DNA from: an uncultured Blautia sp.
GTDB taxonomy: Bacteria > Bacillota > Clostridia > Lachnospirales > Lachnospiraceae
Length of the DNA: 10,035 nucleotides
NCBI GenBank assembly: GCA_900551465.1
Contig: URWL01000043.1
Coordinates: 1-10,035, forward strand
Direction: 5' to 3'
Part shown: positions 1 through 6,766 of the stretch, piece by piece
How positions within the stretch are numbered: position 1 is the first letter of the stretch
Layout of the letters: every line of letters begins with the position of its first letter
Position numbers and translations under genes: made by a program
Notes under the pieces: model-generated
What the model was told of the DNA's origin: nothing
The model's input: only the letters and a program-made list of their open reading frames with translations
Databases searched by the model: none

Positions 1-683
1 TCCTTGGCGAGAATGGTGAGAAAATGTCAAAATCCCGCGGAAACGTAGTAAATCCGGATGATATCGTTAATGATTACGGAGCAGATACTCTTCGTACTTA
101 TGAAATGTTCATTGGCGCCTTTGATCTTAGTGCATCCTGGTCAGAAAACGGAGTAAAGGGCTGCCGTCGTTTCCTGGAACGTGTATGGAAACTGCAGGAT
201 ATTCTTACAGAAGGTGACGGCTTCAGCAGTGATATGGAAACAAAGATACATCAGACAATCAAAAAAGTAAGCAATGATTTTGAGAATCTGAAATACAACA
301 CTGCAATTGCAGCGCTGATGACTCTTCTTAATGATTTTGCCAAAAAGGGAAGCATCACAAAAGGTGAATATCGTACCTTCCTGCTTCTTTTGAATCCGGT
401 AGCACCTCATATCACAGAGGAAATCTGGAATGACTGCGGTTATGAAGGCTATGTATATCAGCAGCCATGGCCGGAGTATGACGAAGCAAAAACTGTAGAG
501 AATACCATTGAGATTGCTGTTCAGATCAACGGCAAGACCAGAGGTGTTGTAGCTCTTCCGGTGGATGCGGACAAAGAAACTGCCCTTGCAAAAGCAAAAG
601 AAGTAGTTGCAGACAAGCTGACAGGAACCATCATCAAAGAGATTTATGTTCCGAAGAAGATTATAAATATCGTGCAGAAATAA
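1..683 (+). CDS. leuS: Leucyl-tRNA synthetase, C-terminal part (5' end outside window)
   Basis: This is the end of a class I leucyl-tRNA synthetase, the cytoplasmic enzyme that charges tRNA-Leu using ATP. The reading frame is open from base 3 and enters directly at the KMSKS ATP-binding loop (bases 21-35, residues KMSKS followed by RGN). A Rossmann-fold tail, the helical anticodon-binding domain and the small C-terminal domain follow. The C-terminal stretch has the family-typical [10 protein letters not shown] and ends [15 protein letters not shown], as in bacterial LeuRS. The catalytic HIGH motif and the editing domain lie upstream of the window. The ATG at 24 is the Met of KMSKS and not a start. 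The stop TAA at 681-683 is followed by a hairpin terminator, so leuS ends its transcription unit here. I see no frameshift. The assignment is very secure. Confidence 0.97.
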   Translation, partial: LGENGEKMSKSRGNVVNPDDIVNDYGADTLRTYEMFIGAFDLSASWSENGVKGCRRFLERVWKLQDILTEGDGFSSDMETKIHQTIKKVSNDFENLKYNTAIAALMTLLNDFAKKGSITKGEYRTFLLLLNPVAPHITEEIWNDCGYEGYVYQQPWPEYDEAKTVENTIEIAVQINGKTRGVVALPVDADKETALAKAKEVVADKLTGTIIKEIYVPKKIINIVQK

Positions 684-692
684 TGCGAAATG

Positions 693-727
693 GCGCAGGT
701 AGTGAAATCATTACCTGCGCTATTTTT
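693..727 (+). terminator. Intrinsic terminator of leuS
   Basis: Ten bases after the leuS stop there is a 12-bp stem (GCGCAGGTAGTG pairing with CATTACCTGCGC, one G-U pair) closing a 4-base AAAT loop. The run TATTTTT follows it. A GC-rich stem base, tight loop and T-tract are the classical rho-independent arrangement on the + strand. It separates leuS from the next gene, which has its own promoter. Confidence 0.92.
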
Positions 728-782
728 CATCTGTAAAAGCAGGAGAGCCGGAAGCACTGTGAGAATCCTGCTGTATACTGAC

Positions 783-811
783 TTCCCATAAGAATCTAAA
801 AGTGTTATAAT
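783..811 (+). promoter_or_regulatory. Promoter of the EndoQ-UvrD / larE unit (sigma-A type, extended -10)
   Basis: TGTTATAAT at 803-811 is a perfect extended -10 (TGn plus consensus TATAAT). Seventeen bases upstream, TTCCCA at 783-788 matches four of six -35 bases. The predicted start of transcription is near 818, leaving a leader of about 27 bases. The Shine-Dalgarno GGGAG at 834-838 lies 6 bases before the ATG at 845. No obvious operator is visible, so expression is probably constitutive; that last point is inference. Confidence 0.75.
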
Positions 812-844
812 TTTCACAGAAAATTTGGTTACAGGGAGAAAAAA

Positions 845-3800
845 ATGAAGGGAATTGCAGACTTACATATTCATTCCCGGTATTCCCGCGCTACCAGTAA
901 ACAGGGAACACCGGAATATCTGGATTTATGGGCAAGAAAAAAGGGAATATCCATTTTAGGTACAGGAGATTTTACCCATCCGCAATGGAGGGAGGAGCTG
1001 AAAGAAAAACTGATTCCTGCAGAAGACGGACTGTATTGCTTAAAAGAGGAGGCTGTGCTGGAAGAAAGCGGAGAATATAAAAACAGTTCTCCGAGATTTG
1101 TGCTTTCCGGTGAGATCAGCTCTATTTATAAGAAAAACGGTAAGGTAAGAAAGGTTCATAATGTGATTCTTCTTCCCAGTCTGGAGGATGCGGAAAAGCT
1201 TTCCAAAAAACTGGAAATCATAGGAAATATTCATTCTGACGGAAGACCGATTCTTGGCCTTGACAGCCATGACTTACTGGAGATTATGCTGGAGCTGTGT
1301 CCCCGGGGTATCCTGATCCCGGCGCACATCTGGACTCCGCATTTTTCCATGTTTGGGGCATTTTCCGGTTTTGACACAGTGGAGGAATGCTTTGAGGATC
1401 TGACTCCGTATATCCATGCGGTAGAAACAGGACTTTCTTCAGATCCTTTGATGAACTGGAAGCTTTCGGCTTTGGATCGGTACCAGCTGATCTCCAATTC
1501 AGACGCGCACTCCCCGGCTAAATTAGGCAGGGAAGCAAACCTTCTGGATATAGATTTGAGTTATCAGGGATTATATCAGGCAATTCAGGAAGGAAATGGG
1601 CTGGAAGGAACCATTGAGTTCTTTCCCGAAGAAGGAAAATACCATTTTGACGGACACAGAAAATGTCATCTCTGTCTGAGTCCGGAAGAATCTGAAGCAT
1701 ATGGAGGGATCTGCCCGATCTGTGGAAAGAAGATTACGATTGGCGTGGATCACAGAGTGATGCAGCTTTCTGACCGTAAGGACGGCAGGGAAAGAAAAAA
1801 TAAAAAGCCATTTGAATATCTGGTTCCTCTGCCTGAAGTTATTGCAGCCTCCACAGGAAAAACACCTGCCAGCAAAAAAGTACAGGAGCAGTATGAGATC
1901 ATGCTTCATAAACTGGGACCGGAATTTGAAATCCTTCGGGAAATACCGGTGGAAGAAATCCGGAAAGAGGCCGGATATATGGTCGCAGAGGGGATACGGA
2001 GACTAAGAGCCGGGCAGGTAAAAAGAACCCCGGGATTTGACGGAGAATATGGGGTGATCCGTCTTTTTGAACAGGATGAGATCGAAAATCCAAACGGGCA
2101 GCTGTCTTTTTTCAGCGAAGAGGAAATGCATCAGGAAGAAAAGAACAGAAAGGACAGGGTATCTTCCGGTCAACGTCCGGATCAGAGTGAGAAACAGCAG
2201 GAAGAAGACAAAGAAACCGGGAAAAAGGAAGAGCTGAATGAAAAACAAAGTCAGGCGGCAGAGACCATAGACCGCAGGATCGCTGTGGCGGCAGGTCCCG
2301 GAACAGGGAAAACAAAAACACTGATCGCACGGATCCTTTATCTTCTGGAACAGAGAAATGTAGGTCCGGGAGAGATCACAGCCGTAACCTTTACCAATCA
2401 GGCTGCGAGGGAATTAAAAGAACGTCTGACGCTGCAGGCTGGTTCCAGACGGAATATCAGCCGTATGCAAATTGGAACCTTTCATTCCATCTGTCTGGAT
2501 TTTCTGAAAAAACAGGGACGGAAAATTTTTCTGGCTGATACCTCTGTTCTGACAGAAATCGCAAAGGAATTGTGTGGAGAGTATGGATTGTCGCTTACTC
2601 CTGCGCAGCTTTTGAATAAAATTTCTCTGGCAAAAACCGGGGCAGTATCAGGACAGGAGGAACTGATTCCGCAGCTGCTGCAGTCCTATCAGGAGCGTTT
2701 GCACAGCCAGGGGCTGTATGATTTTGATGATCTTTTAACAGAAACCCTGAAAATATGCAGAGAAAACCATGGGAGCAGGAAAAAGCAGTCCTGGGAGCGG
2801 AAGTTTTCGTATCTTATGGTAGATGAATTTCAGGATATCAGTTCAATACAGTATGAACTGATTCGGGAATGGAATAAGAATGGAAAAGAACTTTTTGTGA
2901 TAGGAGATCCGGATCAGTCTATTTATGGCTTCCGTGGATCTGATTCCGGCTGTTTCATGAAAATGAAAGAAGAATATCCGGAAACCAGAATGATTTCTCT
3001 GGAAAATAATTATCGGAGTACCGGACACATCCTCAGGGGCGCTCTGGCAGTGATCGGCAATAATCCGGGTATGGAGCGTAAACTGAAGCCCTGGAAAGAC
3101 GAGGGCGTTCCTCTGCGGATCGTGGAAGCCTCTTCCAAAAATGCAGAAGCAGTTTTTGCGGCAAAAGAAATAAACCGTCTGACAGGCGGTATGGATATGC
3201 TGGAAGCGCAGGATTATTTTGCACAAAAGGGAAATGCAGGACAAAAAAGCTTCCGTGATATTGCAGTTTTGTACAGAACCCATCATCAGGCGCGTCTGCT
3301 GGAAAAATGTTTCCAAAAGGAAGGGATTCCCTATGTGGTGAGGGGAAGAGAAGGTTTTTTAGAGAGCCCTCTTGTTCAGGGAACCATCAGCTTTTTCTGT
3401 TCTCTGGCAGAACCGGATCATCCTGCCTGCAGAGAAGAGGCTGTGAAAAAGCTGTGGGATCTGGAAGACAGCCGGATTTCATCAGGTATTTACGAGGAAA
3501 TGGCAGCCAGATACGAGAAGAAATGGGACCGTACAAAACCCAAAAAGCTCATGCAGGAATGGATAGAGGATCTGAATCTGACAGAAGAAAAAAATATGCA
3601 GATGCTGGCAGATATGGCGATTTTCTATAACAGTACCAGAGAGTTCCTGGATGCCCTTCTTCTGGGAGAAGAGGGAGATTTAAAGAGATGCGGAGGAAAA
3701 AGCTATCATGGAGACGCAGTGTCTCTCATGACTCTTCATGCCTCCAAGGGACTGGAATTTCCTGTGGTAATTCTTTTTGGAATGGAAAAGGGAGAGCTTC

Positions 3801-4033
3801 CTCTGGAAAGAGAAGATGCTCCCGCGGATGTGGAAGAGGAACGACGTTTGTTTTATGTGGGGATGACCAGGGCAAGAGAAGAACTGATCCTGACCTTTGC
3901 AGAAGAACCGTCTGCGTTTCTGGAAGAGATTCCGGAGGAGGACACTGAAAGAGAAAAGACCGGAAAACAGAAAAATATGGAAACCTGCAGACAGTTAAGT
4001 TTGTTTGATTTCATACAGGAGAAAACAACATGA
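845..4033 (+). CDS. Fusion protein: Endonuclease Q-like PHP nuclease + UvrD/Rep SF1A DNA helicase
   Basis: A 1062-residue two-part protein. Residues 1-423 resemble Endonuclease Q (TIGR00375-like PHP family). Metal-site motifs visible are DLHIHS (H8, H10), GTGDFTH (D42, H45), SGE (E90), VHN (H105), GLDSHD (H142), PAHIWTP (H161), HAVETG (H191, E194) and SNSDAHS (D220, H222). A C4 zinc module follows (C274, C277, C290, C293). Residues 424-464 form a charged Glu/Lys/Gln linker. Residues 465-1020 are an SF1A helicase: Q-motif LNEKQ, Walker A GPGTGKT (484-490), motif II DEFQD (660-664), GDPDQSIYGFRG (687-698), NYRS (722-725), MTLHASKGLEF (962-972) and FYVGMTRAR (1003-1011). It is shorter than UvrD, mainly in subdomain 2B and the C-terminus. 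QLSFF (419-423) and QLSLF (1050-1054) fit the bacterial sliding-clamp-binding consensus. Characterised EndoQ enzymes nick 5' of deaminated bases and abasic sites. Coupling of that nick to unwinding is my inference. Start ATG 845 has GGGAG 6 bases upstream. The gene overlaps larE by ATGA. Confidence 0.93.
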   Translation: MKGIADLHIHSRYSRATSKQGTPEYLDLWARKKGISILGTGDFTHPQWREELKEKLIPAEDGLYCLKEEAVLEESGEYKNSSPRFVLSGEISSIYKKNGKVRKVHNVILLPSLEDAEKLSKKLEIIGNIHSDGRPILGLDSHDLLEIMLELCPRGILIPAHIWTPHFSMFGAFSGFDTVEECFEDLTPYIHAVETGLSSDPLMNWKLSALDRYQLISNSDAHSPAKLGREANLLDIDLSYQGLYQAIQEGNGLEGTIEFFPEEGKYHFDGHRKCHLCLSPEESEAYGGICPICGKKITIGVDHRVMQLSDRKDGRERKNKKPFEYLVPLPEVIAASTGKTPASKKVQEQYEIMLHKLGPEFEILREIPVEEIRKEAGYMVAEGIRRLRAGQVKRTPGFDGEYGVIRLFEQDEIENPNGQLSFFSEEEMHQEEKNRKDRVSSGQRPDQSEKQQEEDKETGKKEELNEKQSQAAETIDRRIAVAAGPGTGKTKTLIARILYLLEQRNVGPGEITAVTFTNQAARELKERLTLQAGSRRNISRMQIGTFHSICLDFLKKQGRKIFLADTSVLTEIAKELCGEYGLSLTPAQLLNKISLAKTGAVSGQEELIPQLLQSYQERLHSQGLYDFDDLLTETLKICRENHGSRKKQSWERKFSYLMVDEFQDISSIQYELIREWNKNGKELFVIGDPDQSIYGFRGSDSGCFMKMKEEYPETRMISLENNYRSTGHILRGALAVIGNNPGMERKLKPWKDEGVPLRIVEASSKNAEAVFAAKEINRLTGGMDMLEAQDYFAQKGNAGQKSFRDIAVLYRTHHQARLLEKCFQKEGIPYVVRGREGFLESPLVQGTISFFCSLAEPDHPACREEAVKKLWDLEDSRISSGIYEEMAARYEKKWDRTKPKKLMQEWIEDLNLTEEKNMQMLADMAIFYNSTREFLDALLLGEEGDLKRCGGKSYHGDAVSLMTLHASKGLEFPVVILFGMEKGELPLEREDAPADVEEERRLFYVGMTRAREELILTFAEEPSAFLEEIPEEDTEREKTGKQKNMETCRQLSLFDFIQEKTT

Positions 4034-4782
4034 ATTTAAAAGAATTTTTTTTACAGCATCCCAGGGCGGCTCTTGGATTTTCCGGCGGCGTTGATTCTGC
4101 TTTCCTTCTTGCAATGTCAGTTAAGTACGGCGCCGATGTGCAGCCTTATTTTATAAAAACAGCGTTTCAGCCTGCTTTTGAACTGGAGGATGCCAGACGT
4201 CTGACCAGGGAACTAGGAAAAACGCTTATTGTAATAGAACATGATATTTTAAAGGATAATGAAATTTCTGCTAATCCTGCAAACAGATGCTATTATTGCA
4301 AAAAAACATTGTTTTCTGTTTTAAAGGAAAGAGCTTTGAAAGATGGCTATACGCTCTTGCTGGATGGAAGCAATGCGTCAGATGATGTTTCCGACAGACC
4401 GGGAATGCGCGCTGCTCATGAACTGGAGGTTCTTTCCCCCCTTAGAGACTGTGGACTTACCAAAAAAGAGATCCGGAGACTTTCCCGAGAAGAAGGTCTT
4501 TTTACCTGGGACAAACCTTCCTATGCCTGTCTGGCAACCCGGATACCGACAGGAACAGTACTTCAGAGGGAGATGCTGGAAAAAATTGAAAAAGCGGAAG
4601 AAGAACTGAAGGGAATCGGTTTTCAGGACTTTCGCATCAGGCTGTTCCACGGTGCGGCAAGAATCCAGATTACAGAAGGGCAAATGAAGGAGATGCTGGA
4701 AAAAAAGGAGAGGATTATAAAACTTTTGACTCCTTATTTCGAGGATGTTTTCCTGGATCTGAAGTTTCGTCAATCTGAATAA
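4030..4782 (+). CDS. larE: LarE-type ATP-dependent sulfur transferase (PP-loop)
   Basis: A 250-residue cytoplasmic PP-loop pyrophosphatase-fold protein, full length for the LarE family. The ATP-binding loop SGGVDS is at 18-23. NRCYYCKKTLF (C87, C90), the DGSNASDD segment (112-119) and KPSYACLATRIPTG (C167) are LarE signatures. In lactobacilli LarE adenylates and sulfurates pyridine dicarboxylate mononucleotide, giving up a cysteine sulfur, to build the nickel-pincer cofactor of lactate racemase. LarE proteins with three conserved cysteines are reported to use a [4Fe-4S] cluster instead, and this CxxC plus C167 set fits that type. The start ATG at 4030 overlaps the preceding TGA, with AGGAG at 4017-4021 eight bases upstream, so translational coupling is likely. 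No larA, larB or larC is visible in the window. The substrate could therefore be another one, because LarE-like proteins also occur without lar genes. Confidence 0.88.
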   Translation: MNLKEFFLQHPRAALGFSGGVDSAFLLAMSVKYGADVQPYFIKTAFQPAFELEDARRLTRELGKTLIVIEHDILKDNEISANPANRCYYCKKTLFSVLKERALKDGYTLLLDGSNASDDVSDRPGMRAAHELEVLSPLRDCGLTKKEIRRLSREEGLFTWDKPSYACLATRIPTGTVLQREMLEKIEKAEEELKGIGFQDFRIRLFHGAARIQITEGQMKEMLEKKERIIKLLTPYFEDVFLDLKFRQSE

Positions 4783-4789
4783 ACGTGAA

Positions 4790-4828
4790 ATAATTTCCGA
4801 AAAGCGAGATTTCGCTGTCAGGAATTAT
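4790..4828 (+). other. Nested inverted repeat between larE and the nitroreductase gene
   Basis: ATAATTTCC (4790-4798) pairs with GGAATTAT (4821-4828) apart from one bulged T. Inside lies a second small hairpin, AGCGA-GATT-TCGCT. The element begins 7 bases after the larE stop and ends 15 bases before the nitroreductase Shine-Dalgarno. No clean T-tract follows, only an AT-rich TATTAATAAATTATTT. It may be a weak larE terminator or a leader structure of the next gene; the sequence does not decide between them. Confidence 0.4.
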
Positions 4829-4856
4829 ATTAATAAATTATTTGGAGGTATTTGTT

Positions 4857-5387
4857 ATGAGCGAATTAAACAAAACACTGGAATTGATGCAGACAAGAAG
4901 AAGTGTGCGTAAATTTAAGCCGGATCCGATTCCGGAAGAAATCCTGGATCAGATTGTGGAAGCAGGAACCTGGGCAGCAACAGGAAGAAACTGTCAGTCT
5001 CCTGTTATTATCAAGATCACAAACAGAGAACTGATCAGGAAACTTTCCAGGCTGAATGGGGAGATTATGGGTACAGATTCCGATCCCTTTTATGGAGCTC
5101 CTGCTGTTCTGATCGTTCTTGCAGATAAAACGGCCCCAACCTATTTGTATGATGGAAGTCTTGTTATGGGAAATCTTATGCTGGCTGCCCACTCCCTTGG
5201 AATCGGAAGCTGCTGGATCCATCGTGCAAAGGAGGAATTTCAGCTTCCGGAGGGAAAAGAAATCCTGGAATCATTAGGAATCGAGGGGGATTATGAAGGA
5301 ATCGGACATTGTGTCCTCGGATATACAGAAGGTGAATATCCTCATACAAAGCCTCGCAAAGAAAACTGGGTATACACCATAAATTAA
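4857..5387 (+). CDS. Nitroreductase family FMN oxidoreductase
   Basis: A 176-residue soluble protein of the nitroreductase superfamily, flavoenzymes that use NAD(P)H to reduce nitroaromatics, quinones or related substrates. The N-terminal RRSVRKF (14-20) is the FMN-phosphate-binding signature. AGTWAATGRNCQSP (36-49) is the usual second FMN loop. GSLVMGNLMLAAHSLGIGSCWIHR (100-123) is the dimer/FMN helix and GIGHCVLGY (148-156) the C-terminal flavin contact. The length is typical of the short nitroreductase subgroup. I chose ATG 4857 because GGAGGT at 4844-4849 lies 7 bases upstream. The in-frame TTG at 4842 overlaps that Shine-Dalgarno and is unlikely. The gene stands alone between an inverted repeat and a convergent gene. 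The physiological substrate cannot be read from sequence. Confidence 0.9.
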   Translation: MSELNKTLELMQTRRSVRKFKPDPIPEEILDQIVEAGTWAATGRNCQSPVIIKITNRELIRKLSRLNGEIMGTDSDPFYGAPAVLIVLADKTAPTYLYDGSLVMGNLMLAAHSLGIGSCWIHRAKEEFQLPEGKEILESLGIEGDYEGIGHCVLGYTEGEYPHTKPRKENWVYTIN

Positions 5388-5403
5388 TACGGTGATAGCC
5401 GGT

Positions 5404-5709
5404 CTATCTGATTGAGGATGTTTCACTATAAGTATGTTCTGTCAGCTCAGACAGAACAGCAATTTTTTGATTGATCATAGTACGCATACAGTTGGGCACA
5501 TGTTCCTGATGAGCTCTGTGGATGGCAACACATTCTTTGCAGTTGCCGTGATAACGACAGGCTTTTGTACAGGGACAGTGATCCTTCTGTGCGTATTCTG
5601 CACGGAAAGCGGACGCAAACTCTTCCTGTATCCGAAGTCCTTCTTTTCTGTTTCCAAGATGAAATTCTTTCATGGCTTTTTTTTCAATTTCATTTCCATC
5701 AATAATCAT
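5404..5709 (-). CDS. Small Cys/His-rich, probably zinc-binding protein (DUF6485-like)
   Basis: A 101-residue hypothetical protein. Residues 1-40 are charged and helical-looking (an IDGNEIEKKAMKEFH start). Residues 44-74 hold a compact metal-site-like cluster, HCPCTKACRYHGNCKEC then HRAHQEH and C74, giving six Cys (45, 47, 51, 57, 60, 74) and five His. The pattern CxCxxxCx5CxxC followed by a His resembles small DUF6485-type proteins of Clostridia, a resemblance from memory and not a search. There is no signal peptide or membrane segment, so it should be cytoplasmic. ATG (complement of 5707-5709) is preceded by AAAGGA about 9 bases upstream. It converges on the nitroreductase gene with a 16-base gap and diverges from the cation transporter, sharing its control region. 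Function is unknown; metal binding is inferred from the Cys/His pattern alone. Confidence 0.8.
   Translation of the reverse strand: MIIDGNEIEKKAMKEFHLGNRKEGLRIQEEFASAFRAEYAQKDHCPCTKACRYHGNCKECVAIHRAHQEHVPNCMRTMINQKIAVLSELTEHTYSETSSIR
5435..5468 (+). terminator. Probable terminator of the nitroreductase gene, inside the convergent gene
   Basis: A perfect 9-bp inverted repeat (TGTTCTGTC and GACAGAACA, loop AGCTCA) is followed by GCAATTTTTTG. Read on the + strand this is a hairpin with a T-run, 48 bases past the nitroreductase stop. It lies within the 3' coding end of the small Cys-rich gene. The stem has moderate GC content and two bases separate it from the AATTTTTT, so efficiency is uncertain. 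Confidence 0.55.
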
Positions 5710-5827
5710 TTGAGTTTTCCTTTCTTGTTTGATGATGTCATAATATCACAGTTTATTCTTGAAAAATAGCAAAATAACAGGTAAACTATATATGAAAAAC
5801 ATCAAAACAGAACAGTCAGGTGAATTT

Positions 5828-6766
5828 ATGCGTACAGGAAAACGAAGATCAAAAAAAGAAAAGAAAGCAATGACCGTGTCTCTTTATGGAAATCTCTTTT
5901 TTGTCATACTGGAACTTGTGATGGCAGTGGTGACCGGATCCCAGGCAGTGCTTCTGGATGCGGTTTATGACGGAATAGAATTTTTCATGCTCCTTCCTTC
6001 TGTTCTTATCATTCCCCTTCTGTATCGGCCAAGCAATGAGAAATATCCCTTTGGACATATGCAGATAGAAACGGTTTTTCTTGTTATCAAGGGAATTACA
6101 ATGACCACCGTTACAGTGGGACTGATTACAAACAGTATCAATATCCTGCTCCATGGAGGACGGACTGTTGACTTTGGGGTGGTTGCATGGTTTGAGCTCA
6201 CTGCCTGCGTGCTAGGCATTGCAGTAACGATTTATCTGAAAAAGAAAAACAAAAACATCAAATCTCCGACGGTAGAAGTAGAAATGGAAGGGTGGAAGAT
6301 CGACAGTATTATTTCCCTTGGGATGACGGCAGCTTTTGTACTTCCTATGATCGTTCCGTTTCCGTGGTTCCAGGCTTTTGTTCCATATCTGGATTCTCTT
6401 CTGACCATGATCTTGTCTGTAGTCATGCTTCCGATTCCGATCAAAACAGTGATCACCGGAATCAGAGATCTGCTTCTGATCTCGCCGGAGGAGGAGACAG
6501 TAGAGGAAATCAAAAGTCTGGTAGAACCGATCATCCGGGAAAGCAACTGCTCAGAATGTCACTACGAAATTGTAAGAACCGGGAGAAAACTCTGGATCAG
6601 TGCTTATATCACGCTGAATAAAGACGAGCTTTCCGTAAGACGTTTTAAGATGCTGCAGACAAAATGTATTGCTGCTCTTACAGAAAAGTATTCGGATTTT
6701 TATTTTGAGCTGCTTCCGGAAATAGAATTTGACATTGAGGAATTAAATGAAATCTTATCCAAATGA
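5828..6766 (+). CDS. Atypical cation diffusion facilitator (CDF) family transporter
   Basis: A polytopic membrane protein, 312 residues from the chosen start, with about six predicted hydrophobic segments and a cytoplasmic C-terminal domain. CDF proteins export divalent metals (Zn, Co, Cd, Mn, Fe) by proton antiport. Visible family features are GSQAVLLDAVYD in TM2 with the DxxxD metal pair (D44, D48), YPFGHMQIE (73-81) and PYLDSLLTMIL in TM6. In TM5, where zinc CDFs have HxxxD, this protein reads EMEGWKID: D159 is kept but the His position is G155. That resembles the divergent COG3965-like subgroup, so the metal is unclear. I chose ATG 5828 because AGGTGA (5818-5823) precedes it and the product starts with a basic stretch before TM1. 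ATG 5792, with AGGTAA 7 bases upstream, is the alternative and adds 12 residues. The gene overlaps the araC-type gene by 20 bases. Confidence 0.85.
   Translation: MRTGKRRSKKEKKAMTVSLYGNLFFVILELVMAVVTGSQAVLLDAVYDGIEFFMLLPSVLIIPLLYRPSNEKYPFGHMQIETVFLVIKGITMTTVTVGLITNSINILLHGGRTVDFGVVAWFELTACVLGIAVTIYLKKKNKNIKSPTVEVEMEGWKIDSIISLGMTAAFVLPMIVPFPWFQAFVPYLDSLLTMILSVVMLPIPIKTVITGIRDLLLISPEEETVEEIKSLVEPIIRESNCSECHYEIVRTGRKLWISAYITLNKDELSVRRFKMLQTKCIAALTEKYSDFYFELLPEIEFDIEELNEILSK

Noticed and set aside
738..772. AGCAGGA ... TCCTGCT 7-bp inverted repeat between leuS and the EndoQ-UvrD promoter
   Set aside because: The loop is 21 bases with no T-tract, and the repeat lies upstream of the -35. It could be an operator, but nothing else supports it.
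2843..3316. 157-codon open frame on the - strand inside the helicase gene
   Set aside because: It lies wholly opposite a conserved helicase region with clear motifs, has no ribosome binding site, and its translation is Phe/His/Cys-rich without any domain.
4842..4856. Upstream TTG start adding five residues to the nitroreductase
   Set aside because: The TTG overlaps the GGAGGT ribosome binding site that serves the ATG at 4857.
5434..5769. 111-codon + strand frame opposite the Cys-rich protein
   Set aside because: The - strand frame has a proper Shine-Dalgarno and a Cys/His metal-site pattern. The + strand frame has neither and would run into the transporter leader.
5710..5827. Promoters in the divergent region between the Cys-rich gene and the transporter
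   Set aside because: CATAAT (5739-5744) on + and TATTAT on - look like -10 boxes, but neither has a -35 at an acceptable distance or an extended -10, so none is annotated.
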